A DNA stretch of 64,000 bases. It comes from an uncultured Bacteroidales bacterium (GTDB lineage: Bacteria > Bacteroidota > Bacteroidia > Bacteroidales > P3). The stretch is from assembly GCA_900316055.1 (NCBI GenBank), contig ONBK01000001.1, positions 1 through 64,000 on the forward strand, given 5' to 3'. A model generated the notes under the pieces. The model ran no database searches, was not told the DNA's origin, and saw only the letters and a program-made list of their open reading frames with translations. The position numbers and the translations under genes are program-made. Shown here in pieces: positions 1 through 8,659 of this stretch; the first letter of the stretch is position 1; the number at the start of each line of letters is the position of its first letter.

Positions 1-1
1 G

Positions 2-256
2 AGAAACTTCTGCATCGACGGTATCGTGGCCAACGAGGAGCGCTGCCGCCAGTTGGTGGAGCACAGCATCGGCATTGTCACCATGCTCAACCCCATCATT
101 GGCTACAAACAGAGTACGAAGATTGCCAAAGAGGCCAGCGAGACTGGCCGCGGTGTGTATGAACTGGTTCTCGAACACAAGCTCCTCACCAAGGAACAGT
201 TGGACGAAATTCTCAAGCCCGAGAACATGCTCCAACCTGTCGAACTCAAAATTTAA
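2..256 (+). CDS. aspA: Aspartate ammonia-lyase, C-terminal part (cut by window edge)
   Basis: This is the last 84 codons of a fumarase/aspartase superfamily enzyme; the rest lies left of the window. The visible part has the family's C-terminal domain: an NEERC motif, then MLNPIIGYKQSTKIAKEA, then a VLEHKLLTKEQLDEIL stretch typical of the aspartase/fumarase C-terminal helix. Aspartase converts L-aspartate to fumarate and ammonia, which suits the fumarate-reducing metabolism implied by the reductase genes at 8660-12379. Fumarase C and argininosuccinate lyase are alternatives, but the tail ending in EILKPENML is typical of aspartase. The open frame continues upstream of base 26. Confidence 0.85.
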   Translation, partial: RNFCIDGIVANEERCRQLVEHSIGIVTMLNPIIGYKQSTKIAKEASETGRGVYELVLEHKLLTKEQLDEILKPENMLQPVELKI

Positions 257-259
257 ATA

Positions 260-292
260 TTGTTTTCAATTATATAACTTTTCTTATATTTG
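260..292 (+). promoter_or_regulatory. Candidate Bacteroidota promoter for the nqr operon
   Basis: TATATTTG at 285-292 fits the Bacteroidota -7 consensus TAnnTTTG. A TTG at 260-262 lies 22 bases upstream, close to the usual -33 spacing. It sits in the short AT-rich gap between aspA and nqrA, about 70 bases before the nqrA start. Confidence 0.6.
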
Positions 293-362
293 CAGGTTGA
301 TAAGACGAAGCGACTTGAATGCAATTCGCTGGGTGTAAAATTATTGTAGTCAAAAGTCAAAA

Positions 363-1694
363 ATGAGACACGATATAAAGATAAAAAAGGGTCTAGACAT
401 CCCCCTCGGCGGCATTCCCGAGCAAAAGATACTGGACCTGCGGGGCGTGGAACGCTACGCCGTGAAGCCGCCGGATGTGGTGGGTTTCACTCCGCGCCTG
501 CTTGTCGCTGAAGGCGATACGGTCACAGCAGGACAGTCCCTGGTGGAAGACAAGCGCGATGCGCGCCTGACACTTCCCTCACCAGTGGACGGCATCGTGG
601 AAACCATCGTCCGTGGCGAGAAGCGCCGCCTGCTGGAGGTGGTGGTTTGTCGGAATAATCAGAGTACTCAGAATATTCAAAATACTCCGAATACACTGAC
701 TCCCGAGAGTCCTTGCTGGTGGATGATTAAAGAGCGACCCTTCGGTGCTATCGCTAACTCTGACCACAAACCTAAAGGCATCTATATCAGCCTGCGCGAC
801 ACCAACCCATTAGCACCAGATTTGGAGTTTGTGTTGAAAGGGCGCGAGCATGAGTTCGAAGCTGGGGTGAAAGCCTTGGAGACGTTTGCTCCTGTGCATT
901 GTGTGAAGGCTGAAGGTCCCCACCCTGCCGGCAACATTGGAACCATCGTTGCCGCCATCGACCCCCTTAGTAAGGGAGAGTGCATCTGGACAGTGAATGC
1001 GCAGGATGTGGCTAATATCGGACGCTGGTGTATCACCGGCGAATACCGCCCCGAGCGCGTCATCGCCGTGGGAGGTCCCGCAGCGAAGGCACCCCACTAC
1101 TACCGCGTGATTTGCGGAGCCTGCCTGAAGCACATCAGCGAGGCACAGATGATGAATGACAACTATCCCAGGTTGTGTGGTTGCAGCGGTTTGTCTGATT
1201 CCACGAGAATCATCAGCGGGTCTCCGCTGAGCGGCAGCACCGTTGCTGCTGACGGCTTCCTCGGTATGTACGACCAGCAGGTGTGCTATATCGAGGAGGG
1301 TGACAAATACGACTTCATGGGATGGCTGATGCCGGGGCTGAAGAAATTCAGCTTCAGCAAGACGTTCTTGAGCGGGTTTATGGGTTTAGTGGGCAAGATG
1401 GGTTTCATGGGCGACAGGAAGCCCAGCTACGACTTCAACACCAATGTGCATGGGTCGGTGAGGCCTTTCTTGTTCACTGGGAGTTTTGAGCGGGTGTTTC
1501 CGTTCGACATCTATCCGCTGCAACTCATCAAGGCCTGCATCGTGGGCGACGTGGAGCTGCAGGAGAAACTCGGCATCTATGAGGTGGAGCCCGAGGATTT
1601 CGCGCTATGCGAGTTCATCGACCCCTCGAAGACCGAGATACAGACCATTATCCGTGAGGCCCTCGAGGTTCTCAGAAAGGAGGCTACCGCATGA
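363..1694 (+). CDS. nqrA: Na+-translocating NADH:quinone reductase subunit A
   Basis: NqrA is the peripheral, quinone-site-associated subunit of the six-subunit Na+-pumping NADH:quinone oxidoreductase of the inner membrane. The 443-residue product starts with the family's KGLDIPLGG signature and ends with the conserved TGSFERVFPFDIYPLQLIK segment. It overlaps nqrB by four bases (ATGA), which implies translational coupling. Two low-complexity stretches look inserted: residues 97-113 (rich in N, Q, T), encoded by a microrepeat of TACTC/AATAT words, and residues about 338-350 (SGFMGLVGKMGFMG), encoded by GGGTTT-type repeats. The same repeat types occur in other genes of this window. The length is normal because the native linker is short. 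Confidence 0.95.
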   Translation: MRHDIKIKKGLDIPLGGIPEQKILDLRGVERYAVKPPDVVGFTPRLLVAEGDTVTAGQSLVEDKRDARLTLPSPVDGIVETIVRGEKRRLLEVVVCRNNQSTQNIQNTPNTLTPESPCWWMIKERPFGAIANSDHKPKGIYISLRDTNPLAPDLEFVLKGREHEFEAGVKALETFAPVHCVKAEGPHPAGNIGTIVAAIDPLSKGECIWTVNAQDVANIGRWCITGEYRPERVIAVGGPAAKAPHYYRVICGACLKHISEAQMMNDNYPRLCGCSGLSDSTRIISGSPLSGSTVAADGFLGMYDQQVCYIEEGDKYDFMGWLMPGLKKFSFSKTFLSGFMGLVGKMGFMGDRKPSYDFNTNVHGSVRPFLFTGSFERVFPFDIYPLQLIKACIVGDVELQEKLGIYEVEPEDFALCEFIDPSKTEIQTIIREALEVLRKEATA

Positions 1695-2854
1695 ACATGA
1701 AATGGTTAGAAGACTGGTTTGAGAAGATTGAACCGAAGAGTAAGTGGAGTTGGCTGGGGAGCACCTACGAGGCGTTCCACACCTTTGCCTTCACGCCCAA
1801 GACGGTGACCAAAAGCGGCTCACATATCCGCGACGCGGTGGATATGAAGCGCAGCATTATCATTGTGGTGATTGCGCTGATGCCGGCGCTGCTGTTCGGT
1901 ATGTGGAATATCGGGTATCAAAGTGGGCTTAATGGGGTTAATGGGCTTGATGGGGTGTTACCCTGTTGGTGGTTCGGGTTCCTGCGTATGCTGCCGATGA
2001 TTGCGGTAAGCTATATCGTAGGTCTCTTCATCGAATTCGCTTTCGCTCAGTACCGCCACCATGAGGTCAACGAGGGTTTCCTCGCCACGGGCCTGCTGAT
2101 TCCGATGATTGTGCCGGTGACCACACCGCTGTGGCAGCTAGCATTGGCTGTGGCCTTCGCCGTGATTATCGGCAAGGAGGTCTTCGGCGGCAGCGGCATG
2201 AACTTCCTCAACCCCGCCCTGGTGGCGCGTGCCTTCCTCTTCTTCGCCTACCCGACACACATGAGCGGCGACAAGGTGTGGATTGCCAACGACCTGTGGG
2301 GCAGCGACGCCATTGCCGGCGCCACGCCAATGGGCGAGCTGGCCACAGGCGCACACCCCTCGGCCTCGGCGTTGGATATGCTGATTGGAACGATACCCGG
2401 CAGCACCTGCGAGACGAGCGTCATCGCCATCGCCTTGGGCGCTTTCCTGCTGCTCTTCACCGGCATCGCCTCATGGCGTATCATGCTGAGCGTGTTCCTC
2501 GGCGGCGGTGCCATGGGGCTGCTGTTCAATGCCATAGGCGCGAACGACTATATGCAGCTGCCATTCTACTATCACTTCCTGATGGGCGGCTTCGCCTTCG
2601 GCGCGGTCTTTATGGCCACCGACCCCGTCACCGCAGCGCAGACCAACTGCGGCAAGTGGATCTACGGCTTGCTCATCGGCGCCTTCGCCGTGCTGCTGCG
2701 CGTCTGCAACCCCGCCTATCCGGAGGGCATGATGCTCAGCATTCTCTTCATGAACTGCATGGCGCCGCTGATTGACCACTGCGTGGTGGCAAGGAATATC
2801 AAGCGTCGCGCCAAACGCGTCGCCACAATGGGAAAGGAGGTGAACAATGGCTAA
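1691..2854 (+). CDS. nqrB: Na+-translocating NADH:quinone reductase subunit B
   Basis: NqrB is a polytopic inner-membrane subunit of Na+-NQR that carries covalently bound FMN and part of the sodium path. The 387-residue product has about ten hydrophobic segments. The flavin-attachment region is visible as DAIAGATPMGEL, where the Thr is the known phosphoester attachment type. A run of GLNGVNGLDG near residue 80, in the loop after the first membrane segment, is encoded by a GGGTTAATGGG-like microrepeat and is not typical of the family. The gene starts inside the nqrA stop (ATGA) and overlaps nqrC by eight bases. Confidence 0.95.
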   Translation: MNMKWLEDWFEKIEPKSKWSWLGSTYEAFHTFAFTPKTVTKSGSHIRDAVDMKRSIIIVVIALMPALLFGMWNIGYQSGLNGVNGLDGVLPCWWFGFLRMLPMIAVSYIVGLFIEFAFAQYRHHEVNEGFLATGLLIPMIVPVTTPLWQLALAVAFAVIIGKEVFGGSGMNFLNPALVARAFLFFAYPTHMSGDKVWIANDLWGSDAIAGATPMGELATGAHPSASALDMLIGTIPGSTCETSVIAIALGAFLLLFTGIASWRIMLSVFLGGGAMGLLFNAIGANDYMQLPFYYHFLMGGFAFGAVFMATDPVTAAQTNCGKWIYGLLIGAFAVLLRVCNPAYPEGMMLSILFMNCMAPLIDHCVVARNIKRRAKRVATMGKEVNNG

Positions 2855-3422
2855 ATCATTCAGCAACCGCTATATCTTCATCTACTCCGCCGTGCTCGTC
2901 GTGGTGGCGGCGCTGATACTGACGGTCGTTGCCGTCAGCCTCAAGCCTGCCCAGGAAAAGAACCAACAGGCCGAGACCAAGCAGATGATTTTGAAAACCA
3001 TCGGTGTAGAAGCCACTCGCGAAAACGCCGCAGAGCTCTACGCCAAACACATCACCGAGGCTGACGGCTACTACCGTTTCGACGGCGGTATCGTCCTGCC
3101 CCTCAAGGGCACCGGCCTCTGGGGACCCATCTGGGGCTACCTGGCACTCGACCGCGAGAGCACGGTGGTTGGGGCTGTGTTCGACCACAAGGGCGAAACA
3201 CCCGGTCTCGGCGGCGAGATAGCCACCGACAAGTTCGCCGCCCGCTTCATCGGCAAGCGTATGGACACCCAAGCTATCCATCTGGCCAAGAACGCCGACC
3301 ACAGCAACCCCTACGAGGTGGACGCCATCAGCGGCGGCACCATGACCAGCAACGGCGTCACAGCCATGCTGGCCAAAGCCTACGACGACTACAGCAATCT
3401 TAGAAAGGAGGCTACCGAATGA
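2847..3422 (+). CDS. nqrC: Na+-translocating NADH:quinone reductase subunit C
   Basis: NqrC is a single-span inner-membrane subunit with a covalently FMN-bound periplasmic domain. An N-terminal membrane segment covers residues 8-31. The FMN-binding domain contains GLWGPIWGYLALD, ETPGLGGEI and the attachment motif SGGTMTS, with Thr165 as the predicted FMN site. At 191 residues it is shorter than the usual 230-260; the region between the membrane helix and the GLWGPIWG motif is reduced. A Shine-Dalgarno-like AAAGGAGG lies inside the end of nqrB. The stop overlaps the nqrD start (ATGA). Confidence 0.94.
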   Translation: MAKSFSNRYIFIYSAVLVVVAALILTVVAVSLKPAQEKNQQAETKQMILKTIGVEATRENAAELYAKHITEADGYYRFDGGIVLPLKGTGLWGPIWGYLALDRESTVVGAVFDHKGETPGLGGEIATDKFAARFIGKRMDTQAIHLAKNADHSNPYEVDAISGGTMTSNGVTAMLAKAYDDYSNLRKEATE

Positions 3423-4033
3423 AGAACCTAGACCTTATCAAACTCCCCTTCAGCAAGAACAACCCCATCCTGGTGCAGGTGCTGGGCGTCTGCTCCTGCC
3501 TGGCCGTGACGGCGCAGCTCAAGCCCGCCGTGGTGATGGCCCTCAGCGTCACCGTCGTCGTGGTGCTGGCCAACGTCATCATCTCGCTGCTGCGCAACAC
3601 CATTCCGCCGCGCATCCGCATCATCGTGCAGCTCGTCGTCGTCTCCACCCTCGTGGTGCTGGTCGACCAGGTGCTGAAAGCCTATGTCTACGACGTGAGC
3701 AAGCAGCTCTCCGTCTTCGTGGGCCTCATCATCACCAACTGCATCGTCATGGGCCGCCTCGAGGCTTTCGCTATGGTGCAGAAGCCGTGGGCGAGCTTCC
3801 TCGACGGACTCGGCAACGGCCTCGGCTACAGCGTCATCCTTATCGTCCTCGGCTTCGTCCGCGAGCTCTTCGGCAGCGGCACCCTCTGGGGCTACCCCGT
3901 GGCGGAGAAGCTCGGCCTCTACGGCATCGGCTACGAGAACAACGGCCTGATGATCATGCCCCCCATGGCCCTCATCCTCGTCGGCCTCATCATCTGGTGG
4001 CACCGCAGCCGCAACAAGGACCTTTGTGAATGA
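3419..4033 (+). CDS. nqrD: Na+-translocating NADH:quinone reductase subunit D
   Basis: NqrD is one of the two homologous six-helix membrane subunits (D and E) whose half-helices hold an iron centre between them. The 204-residue product is almost wholly hydrophobic and carries the family signatures VQVLGVCSCLAVT near the N-terminus and LIITNCIVMGRLEAFAM in the middle. The conserved Cys residues in these two motifs are the known iron ligands. It begins in the nqrC stop codon, preceded by AAAGGAGG, so it is translated from the same message. Confidence 0.95.
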   Translation: MKNLDLIKLPFSKNNPILVQVLGVCSCLAVTAQLKPAVVMALSVTVVVVLANVIISLLRNTIPPRIRIIVQLVVVSTLVVLVDQVLKAYVYDVSKQLSVFVGLIITNCIVMGRLEAFAMVQKPWASFLDGLGNGLGYSVILIVLGFVRELFGSGTLWGYPVAEKLGLYGIGYENNGLMIMPPMALILVGLIIWWHRSRNKDLCE

Positions 4034-4081
4034 GTTAATGCTTGATTGTGTTAATGTTTGAGTAAAAATGTTTGAGTAAAA

Positions 4082-4696
4082 ATGGAATATGTAAATATAT
4101 TTATCAAGTCGATTTTCGTCGACAACATGATTTTCGCCTTCTTTCTCGGCATGTGCTCCTACCTTGCCGTGAGTAAGACGGTGAAGACCTCGGCGGGGCT
4201 CGGTATTGCAGTCACCTTCGTGCTGCTTATCACCGTGCCCATCAACTACCTGCTCAACAAATTCTTCCTCGCACCCGGAGCGCTGGCGTGGATATCGCCC
4301 TCGCTGGCCGAGGTGGACCTCAGCTTCCTGAGCCTCATCATGTTCATCGCCGTTATCGCCGCCATCGTGCAGATGGTGGAGATGGTGGTGGAGAAGTTCA
4401 GCCCCGCGCTCTACAACTCGCTGGGCATCTTCCTCCCGCTCATCGCCGTGAACTGCGCCGTCATGTCGGGCTCCCTCTTCATGCAGGAGCGCGGCTACCA
4501 GAACATCGGCGAGGCCACCGTCTTCGCCCTCGGCAGCGGCATCGGCTGGTTCTTGGCCATCGTGGCCATCGCCGCCATCCGCGAGAAACTGCGCTACAGC
4601 CACATTCCCCCTGCCCTCCGCGGCGTGGGCATCACCTTCATCATCACCGGCCTCATGGGAATGGCGTTCATGTCGTTCATGGGCTTTAAACTTTAG
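4082..4696 (+). CDS. nqrE: Na+-translocating NADH:quinone reductase subunit E
   Basis: NqrE is the partner of NqrD, inserted in the membrane in the opposite orientation. Its 204 residues contain FAFFLGMCSYLAVSKTV and LIAVNCAVMSGSLFMQ, the two Cys-bearing motifs that mirror those of NqrD. It follows nqrD after 48 bases that include a short duplicated stretch (GTTTGAGTAAAAATG twice around 4060-4084), so the start at 4082 lies in the second copy. The stop codon overlaps the first base of a 39-bp dispersed repeat. Confidence 0.95.
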   Translation: MEYVNIFIKSIFVDNMIFAFFLGMCSYLAVSKTVKTSAGLGIAVTFVLLITVPINYLLNKFFLAPGALAWISPSLAEVDLSFLSLIMFIAVIAAIVQMVEMVVEKFSPALYNSLGIFLPLIAVNCAVMSGSLFMQERGYQNIGEATVFALGSGIGWFLAIVAIAAIREKLRYSHIPPALRGVGITFIITGLMGMAFMSFMGFKL

Positions 4697-4733
4697 TAGT
4701 TAAGTAGACAGTAGTTAAGTAGTTAAGACAATA
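4695..4733 (+). repeat. 39-bp dispersed repeat, copy A
   Basis: This 39-bp segment between nqrE and nqrF is identical to 11478-11516 between sdhA and sdhB. In reverse complement it matches the two arms at 60588-60604 and 60657-60679, where the element is split by a 52-bp insertion. It is built from TAGTTAAGTAG words. Its function is unknown. Confidence 0.9.
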
Positions 4734-4738
4734 CTGCA

Positions 4739-6043
4739 ATGACACAAACACTTATCATCTCAATCATACTCATCCTGGTCGTCATCCTGCTGCTGGTGGC
4801 GGCATTGCTCATCCTGCGCGCCAAGCTCATCCCGCAGGGCAACGTGAAGATAACCATCAATGACGACAAAGAACTTACCGTTCCCACGGGCGGAACACTG
4901 ATATCCACCCTCAGCGAACAGGGCGTCCACCTGCCCTCGGCATGTGGAGGCAAAGGCTCCTGCGGCCAATGCAAGTGCCGCGTGGTAAAGGGCGGCGGCT
5001 CCATCCTCCCCACCGAGACACCCCATTTCAGTCGCAAGCAGATACAGGAAGGCTGGCGACTCGGCTGCCAGGTGAAGGTCAAAGAGAACCTAAGCCTCAA
5101 ACTCCCCGAGAGCATCCTCAGCATCAAGGAATACGAGTGCACCGTGGTGAGCAACCGCAACGTGGCCACCTTCATCAAGGAGTTCAAGGTGCAGCTGCCT
5201 GCCGGCGAGCACATGGACTTCGTGCCCGGCTCCTACGCACAAATCAAGATACCGCCTTTCAAGCTCAACTACAGTGACTTCGACCGCAGCCTCATCGGCG
5301 ACGAGTACCTGCCCGCATGGGAGAAGTTCAAGATGTTCGACCTCGTCTGCGTCAACACCGAGCCTACCGTGCGCGCCTACTCCATGGCCAACTACCCCGC
5401 CGAGGGCGACGTCTTCATGCTCACCGTGCGTATTGCCACACCGCCCTTCACGGCCGACCGCAGCGGATTCCAGAACGTCAACCCCGGCATAGCCTCCAGT
5501 TACATCTTCTCGCTGAAGCCCGGCGACAAGGTCATCATGAGCGGCCCCTACGGCGAGTTCCGCGTCCGCGGCACCGAGGACGGCACCTGGAGCGACGACC
5601 CGCAGGGCAATGAGATGTTATGGGTTGGCGGCGGCGCCGGTATGGCTCCTCTCCGCGCACAGATTATGCACCTCACCCGCACGCTGCATTGCCAGAATCG
5701 CCCGATGCACTACTTCTACGGCGCCCGCGCCCTCAACGAGGTGTTCTACCTCAACGACTTCCACCAGTTGGAGAAGGACTTCCCGAATTTCCACTTCCAT
5801 CTGGCCCTCGACCGGCCCGACCCCGCCGCCGACGCCGCCGGAGTGCCCTACACTCCCGGCTTCATCCACCAGGTCATGTACGACACCTACCTCAAGGACC
5901 ACCCCGCCCCCGAGGACATCGAGTACTACATGTGCGGCCCCGGCCCCATGAGCAGCGCTGTGGTGCAAATGCTCGACAGCCTCGGCGTGCAACCCGAGAA
6001 TATCGCTTACGACGACTTTGGCGGCGGCGCCCCGAAGAAATAA
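4739..6043 (+). CDS. nqrF: Na+-translocating NADH:quinone reductase subunit F
   Basis: NqrF is the NADH-oxidising entry subunit of Na+-NQR. Residues 5-27 form the membrane anchor. A plant-type 2Fe-2S domain follows with Cys69, Cys75, Cys78 and Cys110. The flavoprotein reductase part has the FAD motif RAYSMANYP starting at residue 212 and the NAD-binding motif GGGAGMAP near 297-304. The C-terminal YYMCGPGPM and DDFGG are also family-typical. Length (434) is normal. It is the last gene of the operon; the next gene is convergent and ends only two bases away. Confidence 0.95.
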   Translation: MTQTLIISIILILVVILLLVAALLILRAKLIPQGNVKITINDDKELTVPTGGTLISTLSEQGVHLPSACGGKGSCGQCKCRVVKGGGSILPTETPHFSRKQIQEGWRLGCQVKVKENLSLKLPESILSIKEYECTVVSNRNVATFIKEFKVQLPAGEHMDFVPGSYAQIKIPPFKLNYSDFDRSLIGDEYLPAWEKFKMFDLVCVNTEPTVRAYSMANYPAEGDVFMLTVRIATPPFTADRSGFQNVNPGIASSYIFSLKPGDKVIMSGPYGEFRVRGTEDGTWSDDPQGNEMLWVGGGAGMAPLRAQIMHLTRTLHCQNRPMHYFYGARALNEVFYLNDFHQLEKDFPNFHFHLALDRPDPAADAAGVPYTPGFIHQVMYDTYLKDHPAPEDIEYYMCGPGPMSSAVVQMLDSLGVQPENIAYDDFGGGAPKK

Positions 6044-6045
6044 AC

Positions 6046-8442
6046 CTATCGCAACAGCAATACCGTCCCCATATACCGCTTGGCAGGCTTGCCCGCCAGG
6101 CGGTATTCGCATACATAGGCATAGACTCCCTGCGGACATGCCTTGCCGTGGAAGTCGATGCCGTTCCACCCAACGGCCACATCGGTGCATCGGGCCACCA
6201 TCAGACCCTCACGGTTGTATATCGTTAGCTCGTATGCCTCTACGGTCTGGTTGGTCACCATTGCAAAGCTGCTGTTCGTCGCCTCACCAGGCGTGAAGAC
6301 ATTGGGGAACCATACCGATACCGTCTCGACAGGGAACATCAGTAAAGTATCTGAGCAGCAGCCATTCGCGGTGCAACCGACCTCCCGCACCCACAGACTG
6401 TCGCCCGCCACCTCGCCGAAGCGCCATTGCACCTTCTGTCCCTCGGCCTCACCACCGTCGGAGAAGGTCCACCGTACATTTGCCACCGCCGACAGCTCCT
6501 CCAGCGTCAGCACCGGATGGTCGAAATCTACCACCTCCCTGTCGGCAACGAACTGAAGCACAGGATTGTCCTCCAAAACAATCACCACACTGTCGGCCAC
6601 TGTGCTGTCGGGTGTCAACAAGTAGTAGGTGGTCGTCACCTGCGGACTCACCGTCACCGAAGCCCTCCCCTGCTGTTCCTCAAGCGAAGCGTCAGTAGGC
6701 CACGATGCCCAGCGGTAGTAGTCCGTCTGCCTAGCCCACAACGTCACACTGTCGCCCAAACAGATAACCGTCCTGTCGGCCATAATAACGGGGCAAAGGC
6801 TGTGCGCGACAATCGTCACCAAGTCCACGGCGCGGCAGTAGCGCCACAGCCCCGCCGAGGTCATGCGCACCGATTGGTTGGTCATTACGGTGATGGTGAC
6901 CTCGCTGCACTGAGAGGAGCCGAACTCCACTTCCAGCCTCCCTGCCGGCGCCACACCGGAGAACATGGACTCTCCACCGACAATCACTTGCGCCGTAACA
7001 TCCCCACCGTCGCCGAGGATTATCGCAAAGCGATAGCGCGTCTGAGGCTCTACAGGTGCCGTCAGCTGCAGCTGCAGCGTCGTGGTGTCCATTTCCGCGC
7101 CATGGTAGATGTGGTTCACCGTGTCCGTCCGTTCCGTCTCCAGACGCACCCATTGTTGGCTCTCCGGATGCAGCAAGAAGCTGACATTGCGTGCAGTATC
7201 GTCGGCGAAGAGCGTTGCGGGGCTCCAGCGGTAGCTGTCGGCCTCGCTCACGGACCAGAGGCTCACCTCGGTGGGCTGCGAGATATACCACTCCAGCCGT
7301 TCCACCCCTATCTCGGCGTCGCACTCTATCGGTGGCAACGGTCTGATGCTGAGTTCCAGCGAGTCCTTGATGGGGCATCCATGGCTGTTCAGTCCATGGT
7401 CATCTACGTAGCCGCCCGCCAACGTCAGTTCGCGACCCGCGAAGAGGTAGGCCTCGCCCGGGAAGATGCTGTCTACAGCGATACTGATATCCGACGGCAA
7501 AACGGTCAGGGACAACACCTTCACGTGATGAAAACAGGAGTCAGGGGTGAAGTATTCGAAGTCATGTAGCACGAAGGTGCGTGTGCCGGTGTCCGCCGTC
7601 TGTGCGGCACTGAGCGAGATGCCGTTCAGATGGTAGGAACTATACTGGCAGATACTGTCGGAGACCATGACGGTGTCGGCCTCTATCGGTGGAGGGCACA
7701 CAGCGGAGTCCGCCACAAACTGCCTGAACATAAGTTCATAGTAAAAATGCGTGGGCGGACAGAGGTTCCGCGCCGGCCCCTGAGCCTTGCTGCGCATGCG
7801 CATGGCGAAACGGCCACCGGCGGGAGCCTCGCCATACACCGGCAGGCAGTACTCAACATAGGAGGTGTCCAAAAGGTGATGACTATGGATGGCCATCGTC
7901 CCTGTCGGGTGGAAAGATTCTTCGGGACGCGACACGTCCGTTACCCACCCTATATCCACATTACCCCAAAAGATTTCATCCCCAGTATAGCCGCCACCAA
8001 TATAACGCTGAAGTTTTATCGTCAACCGGAAAGACGCCGGTGTGGAGCTGAATCGGGGGGCTATGAGCATGGCCACGCCGTGGTGGGTTGAATCCTTGAC
8101 GGCTATCTCAGCCACCTGGGGCCATGCGACACTGTCGACATCATACCTATTGAAGCCAAAACGCCCTCGTGCAGAATTGCGGTGGAGGGAAGAGCGAGCG
8201 TAACTTTGGTCACCGCCAAAGTCGAGGTAGCCAATCCAACAGTTGTCGGCGTTCAGTCCCTCGGTCCAATTGTATCCAAACGACTCCTGAAAGTTAGGTG
8301 GGGGTTGGAAGCCCTCAATGAAGTCGGTGATGTATGGCAAAGGTAACGGGTCGCACTGTCCGCGGGCCGCCTCCATGGCCACCAGCATCGCCAGCATCAA
8401 AAAGAGCTTTCGACCTATCCCTGTCATAATTCTTTTTATCAT
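6046..8442 (-). CDS. Large secreted protein with type IX (type B) C-terminal sorting domain
   Basis: The 798-residue product has an N-terminal signal peptide (residues 1-29, ending AARGQ). Its last 90 residues match the gliding-motility-associated C-terminal domain: WFPNVFTPGEATNSSF, then LTIYNREG, WNGIDFHGK, PQGVYAYV and a final GTVLLLR. That domain directs export through the type IX system and surface attachment. The middle is beta-rich with many Cys and aromatic residues and no enzyme motif I recognise. A similar tail occurs in the protein at 56946-59510. It is probably a surface adhesin or structural protein; substrate unknown. A TACCTTTG promoter lies upstream at 8514-8521. Confidence 0.82.
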   Translation of the reverse strand: MIKRIMTGIGRKLFLMLAMLVAMEAARGQCDPLPLPYITDFIEGFQPPPNFQESFGYNWTEGLNADNCWIGYLDFGGDQSYARSSLHRNSARGRFGFNRYDVDSVAWPQVAEIAVKDSTHHGVAMLIAPRFSSTPASFRLTIKLQRYIGGGYTGDEIFWGNVDIGWVTDVSRPEESFHPTGTMAIHSHHLLDTSYVEYCLPVYGEAPAGGRFAMRMRSKAQGPARNLCPPTHFYYELMFRQFVADSAVCPPPIEADTVMVSDSICQYSSYHLNGISLSAAQTADTGTRTFVLHDFEYFTPDSCFHHVKVLSLTVLPSDISIAVDSIFPGEAYLFAGRELTLAGGYVDDHGLNSHGCPIKDSLELSIRPLPPIECDAEIGVERLEWYISQPTEVSLWSVSEADSYRWSPATLFADDTARNVSFLLHPESQQWVRLETERTDTVNHIYHGAEMDTTTLQLQLTAPVEPQTRYRFAIILGDGGDVTAQVIVGGESMFSGVAPAGRLEVEFGSSQCSEVTITVMTNQSVRMTSAGLWRYCRAVDLVTIVAHSLCPVIMADRTVICLGDSVTLWARQTDYYRWASWPTDASLEEQQGRASVTVSPQVTTTYYLLTPDSTVADSVVIVLEDNPVLQFVADREVVDFDHPVLTLEELSAVANVRWTFSDGGEAEGQKVQWRFGEVAGDSLWVREVGCTANGCCSDTLLMFPVETVSVWFPNVFTPGEATNSSFAMVTNQTVEAYELTIYNREGLMVARCTDVAVGWNGIDFHGKACPQGVYAYVCEYRLAGKPAKRYMGTVLLLR

Positions 8443-8513
8443 CGAACCAATTCTTCCTTAGACAACTATAAATCAAATAAATAACCAACAAACTCCATTA
8501 ATCTATCCAAGGA

Positions 8514-8521
8514 CAAAGGTA
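8514..8521 (-). promoter_or_regulatory. Candidate -7 promoter element for the secreted protein gene
   Basis: The minus strand reads TACCTTTG here, preceded by a T-rich TTTTTTG, an excellent match to the Bacteroidota -7 element. It lies about 70 bases upstream of the start at 8442. I could not fix a -33 element. Confidence 0.55.
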
Positions 8522-8606
8522 CAAAAAATTTCTATTTCGCTGACATTTTCTGCAAAGATTATAACTTTTTTCTCCCCATAGTACAAAGAATACCATTTTT
8601 ATTTCG

Positions 8607-8614
8607 TATATTTG
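8607..8614 (+). promoter_or_regulatory. Candidate -7 promoter element for sdhCAB
   Basis: TATATTTG, followed by CACAC, fits the TAnnTTTG consensus 46 bases before the sdhC start. No clear -33 element is visible. Confidence 0.6.
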
Positions 8615-8659
8615 CACACTGATACATTAAAGCAATAAAATATTAACACATTCAGCAAT

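Noticed and set aside
3050..3120. Possible frameshift in nqrC because the protein is short
   Set aside because: The frame is continuous, all downstream motifs are in frame and both gene overlaps are intact; only a variable region is shorter.
3428..4603. Long minus-strand frame of 391 codons opposite nqrD/nqrE
   Set aside because: It is the mirror of GC-rich genes with clear Nqr products; it is rich in Asp, Glu, His and Gly repeats and has no start signal.
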